Origin: Sphingobium sp.
GTDB lineage: Bacteria; Pseudomonadota; Alphaproteobacteria; Sphingomonadales; Sphingomonadaceae
DNA: 55,474 nucleotides
Direction: 5' to 3'
NCBI GenBank assembly: GCA_017744605.1
Contig: JAGIAZ010000019.1
Span: forward strand, 1-55,474
Below, in pieces: positions 31,802 through 42,026 of the stretch (its first letter is position 1; each line of letters starts with the position of its first letter). Under the pieces are notes generated by a model that was not told the origin of the DNA, did not search any database, and was given only the letters and a program-made list of their open reading frames with translations. Made by a program: the position numbers and the translations under genes.

Positions 31802-34663
31802 GTGCGTAAACTATTGCTGGCTGGGTCGATCAGCTTCGCCGCATTCTATGCCGTTCAATCCGCGCCGCTTCTGGCGCAGAACAATCCGGCGCCCGAGGCG
31901 GCGGCCGCCGACCAGGCCGATGACGCGACGGGCGGCGCCATCATCGTCACGGCGACGCGACGCGCCAGCCCCCTCTCCGATGTTCCCATCGCCGTCTCGG
32001 CCGTGACCGCGCAGTCGCTGCAGAACAGCGGCGCCAACGACATCCGCCAGCTGAACCAGCTCGCTCCCTCGCTGCTCGTCGTCTCGACCGGCACCGAGGC
32101 GAACGGCGTCGCGCGCGTGCGCGGCATCGGCACGGTGGGCGACAATCCGGGCCTGGAAAGCTCGGTCGCGGTGTTCATCGACGGCGTCTATCGCTCGCGC
32201 ACCGGCGCGGGCCTCACCGACCTGGGCGAGGTCGAGCGCATCGAGGTGCTGCGCGGCCCGCAAGGCACGCTGTTCGGCCGCAACGCCTCGGCGGGCCTGC
32301 TCAACATCGTCTCCAAGTCGCCGAGCTTCAAGTTCGGCGCGAGCGGCGAGATCACCTATGGCAACTACAATTACTGGCACCTCTCCGGCCGCGTGACCGG
32401 CCCGATCAGCGAGACGATCGCCGCCAGCATCGAGGGCATCTACGCCAAGCGCGACGGCTTCCTGAAGATGGTCAATGCGTCCGGCACGCAGATCGGCGAC
32501 ACCAACGACCGCAACCGCTACTTCCTGCGCGGGCAGCTGCTGATCGAGCCGAGCAGCGACCTCTCGATCCGCCTGATCGCGGACTATACCCATCGCGACG
32601 AGAGCTGCTGCGGCGCGGTCTATATCGACACGACCGAGGAGACCGGCAGCAATCCGAACGGCTACCAGCTGAGCTCGACCAACCGCATTGTCAGCCTGCT
32701 GACGGCGCTGGGCACGGTCTTCCCGAACGGCGCGACCCCCTATACGCAAGATCCCTACCAGCGGAAGATCAGCATCACGCCCGGCCGCGACTATGGCAGC
32801 AAGCTGGACGACTGGGGGCTCTCCGGCGAGATCAACTACAATTTCGGCGGCGCCAAGCTGACCAGCATCACCGCCTATCGCGACTACAAGTCCGCCGACT
32901 ATGGCGACTATGACTATGCGACCGCGGACCTGCTCTATCGCGATCCCAACACCTACCGCCAGTTCAGGACCTTCACCCAGGAACTCAGACTCCAGGGATC
33001 GGCCTTCGAGGACAAGCTCGACTGGCTGGTGGGCGGCTATTACGCCCATGAGGACCTGACGCTGCGCGACAACATCCGCTTCGGCGCAGACTATGGCCGC
33101 TTCGCCGCCTGCCGCCTGATGCAGGGCACCGGCGCGACGAGCAATTTCTCGGCGGCGCAGCTGGCGCTGTGCGCGCTGCCCAGCGACGGCGTGCTCGCGA
33201 CGCCCGATATCGGCAGCCTCATCGCGGGCACGCAGGCCAATCTCAATGCCGGCCTGACGCAGGCCTTCGTCAATGCAGGCATGCCGCTGGCAACGGCGCA
33301 AGCCCAGGCCGGCGCGATCTCGGGCGGGCTCGGCCAGGGACTTACCGCCCTCTCCGCCATTCCCACCGGCGCGGGCGACACGGACAGCCGCTATTTCCAG
33401 AAGAGCCAGAACTGGGCGCTGTTCACGCACAATATCGTGCACATCACCGACAAGCTCGATCTGACCCTGGGCCTGCGCTATACGCATGAGAGCAAGGACA
33501 TCCGCCTTGCGCTGCAGAACAACAATGCGACCTGCGCCGCGCTGCAGGCGACCAGCCTACCCAGCATCGCGACCAATTCCGCGCTCGGCAGCGCCGCGCA
33601 GCTCGCCGGCGGCATCCTGACGCTCGCCTGCCTTGGCAACAGCAGCACCGGCCTCAATGCGCTGACGCCCACCCATGCGGTGGACGGCGGCGAACTCTCC
33701 GGCACCGCGATCCTGAGCTACAAGGTCGGCACCGGTGCCATGGTCTACGGCAGCTATTCGCGCGGCTACAAGGCGGGCGGCTACAATCTCGACCGCTTCG
33801 AGCTGGGCTCGACCGGCATCGCGCCCGCGCTGGCGCCGCTCACCTATTTCTCGCCGCGCACCAATGCCGACGCCGCCGCGCTCTATTTCGAGCCGGAGAC
33901 GGTCAACGCCTATGAGATCGGCTTCAAGATCAACCGCGCGAAATGGGGCGTGAACACGGCGATCTTCCGCCAGGAGTTCACCAACTTCCAGCTCAACACC
34001 TTCAACGGCACCAGCTTCGTCGTGCAGAACATCAACGGCTGCAAGGGCGCCAAGGCGGCCAACGGCACCTGCGCCGACACCAAGCCGGGCCTGGTGAGCG
34101 AGGGCGTCGAGATCGAGAGCTATCTCTCGCCCGCGCGCGACGTGCGCCTCTCGGCCGGCTGGACCTACGCCAAGACCGACTTCGCGGACAGTCTGGTCGG
34201 CAACGGCGCGGGCACCATCCCGCTCGATCCGGCGCTGTTCCTGCTGCCGGGCCGCAAGAACAGCAACGCGCCGCGCTGGGTCGTCTCGGGCAGCTTCACC
34301 TGGACGCCGCAAATCGGCAGCAAGGGCCTCTCGGCGCTGTTCTACATCGATGGCCGCGCGACCGCCGGCTACAATACCGGCTCCGACCTCTATCCGGAGA
34401 AGCGGACGCCCGCCTACACCGTCGCCAACGCCCGCATCGGCCTGCGCGGCCCCAAGGAGCGCTGGTCGATCGAGGTCTGGGGCCAGAACATCTTCGACGA
34501 GAAGTACATGCAGGTGGCCTTCAACAGCCCGCTGCAGAGTTCCGGCCCGAACAATCAGTCGAGCGCGCAGCTCGGCGTCACCGGCACGATGACCAACCAA
34601 CTCTTCTCCGCCTATCTGGCCGAGCCGCGGACCTTTGGGCTGACCGTGCGGGGCAAGTTCTAG
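31802..34663 (+). CDS. TonB-dependent outer-membrane receptor
   Basis: 953 aa with a GTG start preceded by GGGGAGCGTGCT. A signal peptide (LLLAGSISFAAFYAVQSAPLL) comes first, then the plug domain from about 45 (IIVTATRRASPLSDVPIAVS, RIEVLRGPQGTLFGRNASAG, where the last is the typical plug signature). The 22-strand barrel follows and ends in PRTFGLTVRGKF with a terminal Phe. A Cys pair CC in DESCCGAVY is in an early loop. Sphingomonads carry dozens of these, often for plant sugars, aromatics or siderophores. No transport partner or regulator is adjacent, so no substrate can be named. Confidence 0.93.
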   Translation: MRKLLLAGSISFAAFYAVQSAPLLAQNNPAPEAAAADQADDATGGAIIVTATRRASPLSDVPIAVSAVTAQSLQNSGANDIRQLNQLAPSLLVVSTGTEANGVARVRGIGTVGDNPGLESSVAVFIDGVYRSRTGAGLTDLGEVERIEVLRGPQGTLFGRNASAGLLNIVSKSPSFKFGASGEITYGNYNYWHLSGRVTGPISETIAASIEGIYAKRDGFLKMVNASGTQIGDTNDRNRYFLRGQLLIEPSSDLSIRLIADYTHRDESCCGAVYIDTTEETGSNPNGYQLSSTNRIVSLLTALGTVFPNGATPYTQDPYQRKISITPGRDYGSKLDDWGLSGEINYNFGGAKLTSITAYRDYKSADYGDYDYATADLLYRDPNTYRQFRTFTQELRLQGSAFEDKLDWLVGGYYAHEDLTLRDNIRFGADYGRFAACRLMQGTGATSNFSAAQLALCALPSDGVLATPDIGSLIAGTQANLNAGLTQAFVNAGMPLATAQAQAGAISGGLGQGLTALSAIPTGAGDTDSRYFQKSQNWALFTHNIVHITDKLDLTLGLRYTHESKDIRLALQNNNATCAALQATSLPSIATNSALGSAAQLAGGILTLACLGNSSTGLNALTPTHAVDGGELSGTAILSYKVGTGAMVYGSYSRGYKAGGYNLDRFELGSTGIAPALAPLTYFSPRTNADAAALYFEPETVNAYEIGFKINRAKWGVNTAIFRQEFTNFQLNTFNGTSFVVQNINGCKGAKAANGTCADTKPGLVSEGVEIESYLSPARDVRLSAGWTYAKTDFADSLVGNGAGTIPLDPALFLLPGRKNSNAPRWVVSGSFTWTPQIGSKGLSALFYIDGRATAGYNTGSDLYPEKRTPAYTVANARIGLRGPKERWSIEVWGQNIFDEKYMQVAFNSPLQSSGPNNQSSAQLGVTGTMTNQLFSAYLAEPRTFGLTVRGKF

Positions 34664-34712
34664 GCTGCGTTGGCATTCAGCCCATGACGGCCTAACCTGG
34701 AACCGAAGAGTT

Positions 34713-34814
34713 GTGCCCCCGCGCAGGCGGGGGCCCAGGCTCGGCGCAGAGCGCCGATACACGCTGCCGCATGCAAATTTTGTGAGGTCTGGACTCCCGC
34801 CTTCGCGGGAGAAC
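34713..34814. repeat. Inverted repeat pair
   Basis: GTGCCCCCGCGCAGGCGGGG (34713-34732) and on is inverted at 34789-34814 (CTGGACTCCCGCCTTCGCGG and on). The spacer contains TCGGCGCAGAGCGCCGA, a smaller hairpin. It sits after the TonB receptor gene and before the convergent PAP2 gene; either side could use it as a terminator. Confidence 0.8.
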
Positions 34815-34856
34815 GGGCTGGGTGGATTTGGGGGGCGTGGCGCCGGAACCTGAGGT

Positions 34857-35849
34857 TCAGGCGATGTCCGCGCTTATGGCCGCCGCAGTCTCGGCCGGTG
34901 CGCCGAGGCGGCGCATGATGAAGTCCATGAAATAGTCGACCTGGATGATCGCGGAGAGGGCGACGATCGCGCCCAGGATCATGTCGATGAAATAATGGGT
35001 GCCCTCGACCGGCGTCGCCAGCAGCATGGCGATGTTCATGGGGATGAGCACGCGTCGCAGCCGGGGCATGCGCCAGCCGAACGCCATGTAGATGACGCCG
35101 CAAACCGTGTGGAAGCTCGGCGCGCAGACCAGGCCGCGCAGGGCGTGAAGGTCGATCTCGGTGAGCGTGCGCGCGCGCAGAGCCGGGATGAGCTGCTCCT
35201 GATAGAGACCGCTGGTCGGCATATAGGGAATGGGCCCGTGCCAGAGATGGGCGAGCGGGCCCTTGGCGGGGAACAGCGGGAACAGGAGCAGGGTGAGCAA
35301 CGCCGCCAGCCAGAAGGTGAGCAGGAAGCGGTGCGCCTCCGCGCGCCGGCCCTGCCAGGCATAGGCGCTGAGCAGCAGGAAGGGCGAGATGTAGATGGTC
35401 GAATAAGCGACCATGCCGAGCTTCTGGAGCAGCGGCGAGGCGGCGACGACCTCGTACCAGGCCACCCAGTTCATGTGCAGCGCCTGGTCGGCGCGGGCGA
35501 GCAGCGCGTCGGAGAAACCGAGCGTGTCCACCGCTGCCGAATAGCTGGCGATCACGCCGAGCAGGCTGATGCTCATGAAGACGAGCAGGCTCTCGCAAAA
35601 GTCGCGCAGGCGCAGCTGCATGGTCGTCGCCGCCCGGTGCAGCAGATAGCGCGCGAAGCAGAGCGCGAGGCCGAGGCCGGCGGCGCCCGCCAGCGACGAC
35701 TTGCCCGGCCCGATGGTGAGCCGGTTGTAGAGCAGCATGCCCGAGACGATCATGAAGCTCAACGCGACAATGCCAGCCAGCAATCCGCCGGACATGGGAT
35801 GGCAATCGCGGTGATGGGGCCGCGCGCGGCCGGTCATGATCTGCATCAT
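34857..35849 (-). CDS. PAP2-family phosphatase / phosphotransferase
   Basis: 330 aa, multi-spanning membrane protein with at least six hydrophobic segments. The PAP2 motifs are KGPLAHLW, then LVCAPSFHTVCG (the PSxH box) and PVEGTHYFIDMILG (H and D of the third box). The APSFHT...GTHYFID layout is closest to inositolphosphoryl-ceramide synthase-like (AUR1) members. The ATG overlaps the lipid kinase stop by one base (TGATG). With the kinase, it may modify a lipid headgroup, possibly of sphingolipids, which these bacteria make. Substrate not demonstrable from sequence. Confidence 0.85.
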   Translation of the reverse strand: MMQIMTGRARPHHRDCHPMSGGLLAGIVALSFMIVSGMLLYNRLTIGPGKSSLAGAAGLGLALCFARYLLHRAATTMQLRLRDFCESLLVFMSISLLGVIASYSAAVDTLGFSDALLARADQALHMNWVAWYEVVAASPLLQKLGMVAYSTIYISPFLLLSAYAWQGRRAEAHRFLLTFWLAALLTLLLFPLFPAKGPLAHLWHGPIPYMPTSGLYQEQLIPALRARTLTEIDLHALRGLVCAPSFHTVCGVIYMAFGWRMPRLRRVLIPMNIAMLLATPVEGTHYFIDMILGAIVALSAIIQVDYFMDFIMRRLGAPAETAAAISADIA

Positions 35850-36709
35850 CAGAGAAACCGTAACCTGCCCCGCGCGATCTCGACGCTCACCGGCGTCGAC
35901 GCAACGATATCGCCGTCAACCTGAACGGGAACTGGCGACTCCGCGCTGATTGCGATCGAGCGCGCCGAGAGGCGCAGCCAGCGCCGGTCGGCAAAACGGC
36001 GCCCGAACGCCGCGAACAGGGCGAGCCGCAGGGCGTCCACGCGCCGCGCGCGGGGCATGAGCAGCACGCGGAACCGGTCCGACCGCAGATCGGCAGCCGT
36101 GTCGAGCGACCAGGGCCCGGCGTAGGCGCGGCCCTTGAGCAGGAAGGCCGCCTCGGCAGCGTGGTGCTCGCCGTCGACGGTGACGTCCAGCGCGGTGCGC
36201 GGCCAGTGGATGAGCATGCGCAACGCGGCGACGGCATAAGCGAGCCGCCCCACCCGTTTCTTGAGACCGGGGTCGACGCGCGCCACGACATGGCTGTCCG
36301 GCCCGATCGAGGCGCAGCACAGGACCGCCTTGTCGCCGATCATGCCGAAATGATGCTGCCGGTGCTGCGTGCGGTCGCCGAGCATCCGCGCGAAGCGCTC
36401 GACGTCGCCGGGATAGCCCGCTTCCCGCGCGATGAGATTGATCGTCCCCGCCGGAAAGCAGCAATAGAGCGCGTCGATATCCGCCTTCACGCCCGCCTCG
36501 ACCACGAGGCGGCTCGTGCCGTCCCCGCCATAGATGCAGACGACGTCGAACGCGGCCTTCCCGTCCGGCGCGAAGGAGCGGCTGTCGAAACGCTGGACAT
36601 GATGGCCGTGGCGCTCGAGCGCCTGGTGCAGCTGCGACAGGCGGCCGGCGGAATAGCTGCCCGCGGCGGGGTTGTAGAGCAAGGCGATCGTGAGGCCGGT
36701 CACGCCCAT
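35849..36709 (-). CDS. Diacylglycerol/ceramide-type lipid kinase family protein
   Basis: 286 aa. DAGK catalytic domain: N-terminal IALLYNPAAGSYSAGRL, nucleotide loop VVCIYGGDGTSRLVVEA and LYCCFPAGTINLIAREAGYP. The second half is the beta-sandwich lobe with the late KGRAYAGPW. It should phosphorylate a lipid hydroxyl using ATP. The ATG at 36709 was chosen where similarity to kinases starts; longer forms add unrelated sequence. It is coupled to the PAP2 gene. This pair resembles lipid-headgroup modules such as the ceramide kinase genes of Caulobacter. Confidence 0.85.
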   Translation of the reverse strand: MGVTGLTIALLYNPAAGSYSAGRLSQLHQALERHGHHVQRFDSRSFAPDGKAAFDVVCIYGGDGTSRLVVEAGVKADIDALYCCFPAGTINLIAREAGYPGDVERFARMLGDRTQHRQHHFGMIGDKAVLCCASIGPDSHVVARVDPGLKKRVGRLAYAVAALRMLIHWPRTALDVTVDGEHHAAEAAFLLKGRAYAGPWSLDTAADLRSDRFRVLLMPRARRVDALRLALFAAFGRRFADRRWLRLSARSIAISAESPVPVQVDGDIVASTPVSVEIARGRLRFL

Positions 36710-36924
36710 GGCATCCTGCCGGTGTTCGTGGGGGCCATCGCCATCGTCGGATCCCTCATGAGCGAAGCCGCCCCGCTCATCGGGCACAATATCCAGTCGA
36801 TCCAACGAGACCCTCTCCCGCTTCTTCCTCGTACGGTGTTCCGCATGAGGCGCGCCACCCGGAGCCATCTTAGCCGAGGATCGCCGGGTGCCAACGGCTT
36901 TGTTTCAATTTGTTTGCAGTAAAA

Positions 36925-37149
36925 CTACCTATTTGGGACAAACGGATCCGCCGGGCGCCCTGCGCCGAAGACGGAGAGCCAGAGGCCGAAGCCCAGCTCG
37001 CCAACCATGGTGAGGCCCATCAGTAGCGCGCCGACGGCGGAGGGGATGGATGCGCCGGCCCGCGCGCCAGTCAGCAGCGGCTCGGCGAAGGCCCAGAGAT
37101 AGAGGCAGCCGGCGGCTCTTGCGCAATGGGAAGCGGGATGCCGGATCAA
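36925..37149 (-). pseudogene. Possible remnant of a small membrane-protein gene
   Basis: 74 codons open. The first part, RAAGCLYLWAFAEPLL, and the later ALLMGLTMVGELGFGLWLSV resemble the first and last helices of DUF4386-type membrane proteins, which are normally about 220 aa. The two would be joined after loss of the middle. A GGATCAAGTCCAGGGTGACG repeat fragment lies at its 5' end. It may simply be a short unrelated frame, so confidence is low. Confidence 0.35.
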
Positions 37150-37240
37150 GTCCAGGGTGACGAAGGGAAGGGCGGCTTCGCTCGCGAATTCCCGCCCCCG
37201 TCAGGAGAGGGGAAGACCCCTGTCGCGCCTCCCGAAACAG

Positions 37241-37274
37241 AAAAAGGCCCGGAGCGGGAGCCCCGGGCCTTTTT
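37241..37274 (-). terminator. Bidirectional terminator after the DUF4167 gene
   Basis: AAAAAGGCCCGG (37241-37252) pairs perfectly with CCGGGCCTTTTT (37263-37274). A T-tract lies on each strand. It is 23 bases past the DUF4167 stop codon. Confidence 0.92.
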
Positions 37275-37296
37275 GGTGATCTTCTCGCGAAGTCGC

Positions 37297-38085
37297 TTAT
37301 TCGGCGGCCTCGGCCGAGCGGGGGCGGCGGCCGCGGCGCGGCTTGGGCGCCTCGGCGGCTTCCGGCTCGTCGGCGACCGCCGGCTCCTCGACGCGGCCGA
37401 TGGCCGGCGGGAGAGCGGCGAGATTGAGCGTGCCGTCATGCTCGTCGACATCGTCATTGGCGATGCGCGGGCGGCGCTCGGCGCGTTCCGGGCGTTCCGC
37501 ACGCTCGGGACGGTCATTACGCTCTTCACGGCGGTTGCCGCGATTGTCTTCATTGTCGCGGCGATTGTCGCGGTTGCGGTCGCCGCGATCACGATTGCCG
37601 CTGCGCTCGCGATTGTCGTCGTTGCGGCCTTCGCCCCGGCCTTCCCGGCGCGGGCGATCCTCGCGCTGATAGTCACGGTCGCGATTGCCCTGCTGCTGGC
37701 CTTCGCCCTCAGCCGAGGCGCCTTCGCCACCGAACTCCTGCGCGTCCTCGCCCTCGTCGGGCATGTCGAAATCAGGGCCGTCCAGGGATTCGTCATTGCG
37801 GCGGAAGCGCTGCGGGTTCTGCTCCTCCTGGCGCGCGCGATTGTCGGCGAGGACGCGGAAATAATGATCGGCGAACTGCAGATAATATTCCGCGTTCACC
37901 CGGTCGCCGCTCATATGCGCGTCGCGCGCCATGTTGCGGTACTTCTCGAGCAGCTGCGCCGCGTTGCCGCGCGCCCGGCTGTCGATCCGGTTGCCGGAAT
38001 CACCATTCCCACGATTACCGCCGCCATTCTGCCGCGGATTGTTGTTCCGGCCGCGACGGCGACCGGCTTGACGATTGTTGATCAA
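37297..38085 (-). CDS. DUF4167 domain protein (charged, RNA-binding-like)
   Basis: 262 aa. I chose a TTG start at 38085, with AGGGAC upstream, because it begins the conserved LINNRQAGRRRGRNNN. DUF4167 follows (about 25-90: SRARGNAAQLLEKYRNMARD, NAEYYLQFADHYFRVLADN). The remaining 170 residues are a low-complexity region of Arg/Asp/Asn/Glu repeats (RDRDYQREDRPRREGRGEGR), ending in a basic RRGRRPRS. Such proteins always accompany prmC and prfA in Alphaproteobacteria; they have an unknown, possibly RNA- or ribosome-linked role. Confidence 0.88.
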   Translation of the reverse strand: MINNRQAGRRRGRNNNPRQNGGGNRGNGDSGNRIDSRARGNAAQLLEKYRNMARDAHMSGDRVNAEYYLQFADHYFRVLADNRARQEEQNPQRFRRNDESLDGPDFDMPDEGEDAQEFGGEGASAEGEGQQQGNRDRDYQREDRPRREGRGEGRNDDNRERSGNRDRGDRNRDNRRDNEDNRGNRREERNDRPERAERPERAERRPRIANDDVDEHDGTLNLAALPPAIGRVEEPAVADEPEAAEAPKPRRGRRPRSAEAAE

Positions 38086-38409
38086 CGGTTTGTCCCTATA
38101 CTTACGACAAAAACCCTTTTTGTCCCTGAGTGGCGCGGCCTTGGCCCTATGCGCACGTTTGCTGGCGGAAGGCGGATTCCGCCCTCGCGCCCCGCGCTTC
38201 GGCCAACGGCTCCATGTTGAACGCCGCCAAAACTGTGGGAGCAGATCGCCCGTCCAACGCTCCTCGCGCACGGACTGCAGCAATCCTGGCTCGCCAGATA
38301 GACCGTCCGGTCCTTCAAACCAAGCGAAATTCGCACAGGACGGTTAAAAAAGCGCGACAGGCCCTATGTGGTTGCGCCCCACGATAAAATAAAGGGTAGC
38401 GCGCAGATT
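38086..38409. other. Intergenic region between prmC and the DUF4167 gene
   Basis: 324 bases without a gene. On the minus strand the first 60 bases after the prmC stop include a T-run (38344-38349 region, plus-strand A-run). The AT-rich stretch just upstream of the TTG start (plus strand 38095-38125, with ACAAAAACCC) probably holds the DUF4167 promoter. I see no other structure. Confidence 0.4.
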
Positions 38410-39270
38410 TTACCGTCGCGTGACGACGAGACAGCGCGCATTGCCGGCAAGGTCGCGGCGCAGCGCGACCTTGAGCTGGGCGTCGCGAAAGAGATTTCCC
38501 GCGGTCTCGCCCTGGTCGAATCCGATCTCGAACAGGGCGACAGCGCCCGGCGCCAGCAACTCGCCGATCTGCCCCGCGAGGACGCGATAGGCGCCGAGCC
38601 CGTCCGGCCCGCCGAACAGGGCGAGACGCGGCTCATAGTCCGCAACATCCGGCGAGAGCATGGCGTCGTCGCGAATATAGGGCGGATTGCACAGGATGAG
38701 GTCGAAGCGCTCGGTGATGCCGGCCGCCCAGTCGCCGGCCCGGAAATGGGCGCGCGGGGCGATGCCGGTCGCCTCGGCATTTTCGAGCGCGACGGCGAGC
38801 GCAGCGGGCGAGACGTCGATACCGAGGCCCGTCGCCTTGGGCCAGAGATCGAGCGCGGCGAGCAGCAGGGCACCCGAGCCGGTGCCGAGATCGAGAATGC
38901 GCTCGGGCCCCTCGCGCGGGCCGAAATGATCGATCGCGGCCTCGATCAGCGTCTCGGTATCCGGGCGAGGCACGAGCACGTCGCGCGTGACTTTCAGGGT
39001 GAGGCTCCAGAAGTCGCGGCGGCCGATGATCTGGGCGATCGGCTCGCGCTGCAGGCGCCGCTCGAGCAGCGCGTCCAGCCCCTGCGGCAGATCCAGGTCG
39101 TGAAGGCGCAGGATCATCTCCTCGCGGCTCATATCGAGCGCATAGGCGGCGAGCAGCTCGGCATCGAGGCGCGGCGTGTCACTGGCCGGCCCGAGCAGCG
39201 TCATCGCCCGGCGCAGCCAGCTCTCCAGCGGGCCATGGCCGCGCTGGTGCGGGATGCGCGAGATCGCCAT
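38410..39270 (-). CDS. prmC: Peptide chain release factor N5-glutamine methyltransferase
   Basis: 286 aa. N-terminal helical domain (about 15-80), then a Rossmann methyltransferase: motif I ILDLGTGSGALLLAAL (125-140) and the hallmark NPPY (195-198) in LILCNPPYIRDD. It methylates the glutamine of the GGQ loop of RF1/RF2. It starts one base after the prfA stop, so the two are cotranscribed in the usual order prfA-prmC. Confidence 0.96.
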   Translation of the reverse strand: MAISRIPHQRGHGPLESWLRRAMTLLGPASDTPRLDAELLAAYALDMSREEMILRLHDLDLPQGLDALLERRLQREPIAQIIGRRDFWSLTLKVTRDVLVPRPDTETLIEAAIDHFGPREGPERILDLGTGSGALLLAALDLWPKATGLGIDVSPAALAVALENAEATGIAPRAHFRAGDWAAGITERFDLILCNPPYIRDDAMLSPDVADYEPRLALFGGPDGLGAYRVLAGQIGELLAPGAVALFEIGFDQGETAGNLFRDAQLKVALRRDLAGNARCLVVTRR

Positions 39271-39271
39271 G

Positions 39272-40351
<1,080 letters not shown>

Positions 40352-40367
40352 CTCGGTCCCAACAGCC

Positions 40368-40755
40368 CGTCATGCTGAACTTGTTTCAGCATCCATGGCG
40401 CGGCAGTGATCACTTCATGCAGGTCAAGAATCCATGCACCTACATCCTCGCCAGCCAGAAGCGCGGAACCTTGTACATCGGCGTCACCTCCGACCTTGCG
40501 GCACGACTTTGGCAGCATCGTTCTGGCGAAACAATCGGGTTCACGTCGCGCTACCGCGTCCATCGCCTTGTTCATGCCGAGTTCTTTGAGGACATGGAAA
40601 GCGCCATCACACGCGAGAAGCAGCTGAAGCGCTGGCATCGCGGCTGGAAGATCAACCTCATCCAACAATCCAATCCGGAATGGACTGACCTTGCTGTGAC
40701 GTGGGGTTTGGCGGACCCTTTGCGCCATGGGCCCTGAAACAAGTTCAGGGTGACG
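40368..40755 (+). mobile_element. Inverted-repeat-bounded GIY-YIG nuclease unit
   Basis: A left terminal arm (40368-40398, CGTCATGCTGAACTTGTTTC and on) and a right arm (40725-40755) are inverted 31-base copies with about five mismatches. Each arm is itself palindromic (CTGAACTTGTTTCAG; CCCTGAAACAAGTTCAGGG). The enclosed 326 bases are almost entirely one gene on the plus strand, and its stop codon TGA (40735-40737) lies inside the right arm. It sits between hisS and prfA, genes otherwise arranged as in related genomes, and runs opposite to them. It resembles REP palindromes with a passenger nuclease. Confidence 0.75.
40417..40737 (+). CDS. GIY-YIG nuclease family protein
   Basis: 106 aa. The GIY-like strand is CTYILASQ, the YIG strand TLYIGVTSDL, followed by the catalytic arginine in ARLWQHR and the glutamate-containing helix ESAITREKQLKRWHR, then WKINLIQQSN. 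These are the five family motifs for a lone nuclease domain of the small UPF0213/YhbQ-like type. GIY-YIG enzymes cut one or both DNA strands. The ATG at 40417 starts the domain; the frame stays open upstream into the left terminal repeat. Base composition is lower in GC than its neighbours. It may be the enzyme that moves its own element. Confidence 0.9.
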   Translation: MQVKNPCTYILASQKRGTLYIGVTSDLAARLWQHRSGETIGFTSRYRVHRLVHAEFFEDMESAITREKQLKRWHRGWKINLIQQSNPEWTDLAVTWGLADPLRHGP

Positions 40756-40778
40756 AGTGTATGCAGGAAAGGAAGCTA

Positions 40779-42026
40779 TCATGCGCTTTCCGGGTGCAAT
40801 AACGGTAAAACCACCGCATCGACCCGCTCACTTACATCTCGGTTCCCACGTAAACCGCGCGAAATCTGGCCGTCACGAAAGGTAAAACTGAGGATCGTCT
40901 TGGCATCTAACTTGGTCGCCTTTTCGAAGCGCTTCCGCGGCGAACCAGTAGCAATGATATCCGTTGCAAAGCCGCCTCGACGTAGATGTGCCTGCGCTGA
41001 CAATGCCATGGGAAGCGCGGCATCGTCCTCAACTGCGATCACCACATCCAGAACATCGTTCTGGATGTGAGGGAGCAACATCCCCAGCCGCTCGATCCCC
41101 GCTGCCCAGCCGACGGCCGGCGTGTGCGGGCCGCCCAGCGCCTCGATCAGCCCGTCATAGCGGCCGCCGCCGAGCACGGTGCCCTGCGCGCCGAGGCGAT
41201 CCGTCACGAACTCGAAGGCGGTGTGGCGGTAGTAATCGAGGCCGCGCACGAGGCGCGCGTTGCGGGTCCAGGCGACGCCGGCGGCGTCTAGGCCCTTGGT
41301 CACCGCCTCGAAGAAGGCGCCCGCCTCGCTCGACATGTGCGCGTCGATCTCGGGCGCGGCGTCGGCGATGGGGCGGTCGCGCGGGTCCTTGCTGTCGAGG
41401 ATGCGCAGCGGGTTCTTGAGGAGGCGCTCCTGGCTTTCCTCGGAGAGGTCGCCGCGGTTGCTGTCGAAATGGGCGACCAGCGCCTGGCGCCAGGCCTCGC
41501 GCGTCTCGCTGTCGCCGAGCGTGTTGAGGGTGAGCGTGACGCCCTCGTCGATGCCGAGCTCCTTCAGCAGCTGGTCGGCGAAGATCAAGAGCTCCGCGTC
41601 GGCGAGCGGCTCGGCGGCGCCGATGATCTCGGCATCGAGCTGGTGGAACTGGCGATAGCGGCCCTTTTGCGGGCGCTCGTAGCGGAACAAGGGCCCGTGG
41701 GTCGCGACCTTCAAGGGCGCGAACTGCTGCCAGCCTTCGGTCAGATAGGCGCGCGCGATGCCGGCGGTGAATTCCGGGCGCAGGGTGACGCTGTCGCCGC
41801 CGCGATCCTCGAACGTGTACATCTCCTTGGAGACGACGTCCGTGGTTTCGCCGAGCGAGCGCGAGAAGACGGCGGTCTGCTCGAACACCGGCACCTCGAT
41901 GCGCTTGAAGCCGTAGAGCTTGCGCACGCGCTCGAAGGTTTCGACGACATGCGCGAAGCGATCCGCGCTGTCGCCAAGCATGTCCTGCGTGCCGCGGATC
42001 GGCCGGGGTGTTTCGGGTTTCGCCAT
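40779..42026 (-). CDS. hisS: Histidine-tRNA ligase
   Basis: 415 aa. Class II synthetase: motif 1 in the N-terminal part ([20 protein letters not shown]), motif 2 [20 protein letters not shown], His motifs [15 protein letters not shown], motif 3 [13 protein letters not shown] and a C-terminal anticodon-binding domain. The ATG at 42026 begins [14 protein letters not shown]; longer in-frame extensions are not conserved. Downstream in the same direction is prfA, after the GIY-YIG unit. Confidence 0.97.
   Translation of the reverse strand: MAKPETPRPIRGTQDMLGDSADRFAHVVETFERVRKLYGFKRIEVPVFEQTAVFSRSLGETTDVVSKEMYTFEDRGGDSVTLRPEFTAGIARAYLTEGWQQFAPLKVATHGPLFRYERPQKGRYRQFHQLDAEIIGAAEPLADAELLIFADQLLKELGIDEGVTLTLNTLGDSETREAWRQALVAHFDSNRGDLSEESQERLLKNPLRILDSKDPRDRPIADAAPEIDAHMSSEAGAFFEAVTKGLDAAGVAWTRNARLVRGLDYYRHTAFEFVTDRLGAQGTVLGGGRYDGLIEALGGPHTPAVGWAAGIERLGMLLPHIQNDVLDVVIAVEDDAALPMALSAQAHLRRGGFATDIIATGSPRKRFEKATKLDAKTILSFTFRDGQISRGLRGNRDVSERVDAVVLPLLHPESA

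Noticed and set aside
40372..40416. Longer start for the GIY-YIG protein from within the left repeat
   Set aside because: The extra 15 residues come from the palindromic arm and precede the first family motif; ATG at 40417 is better.
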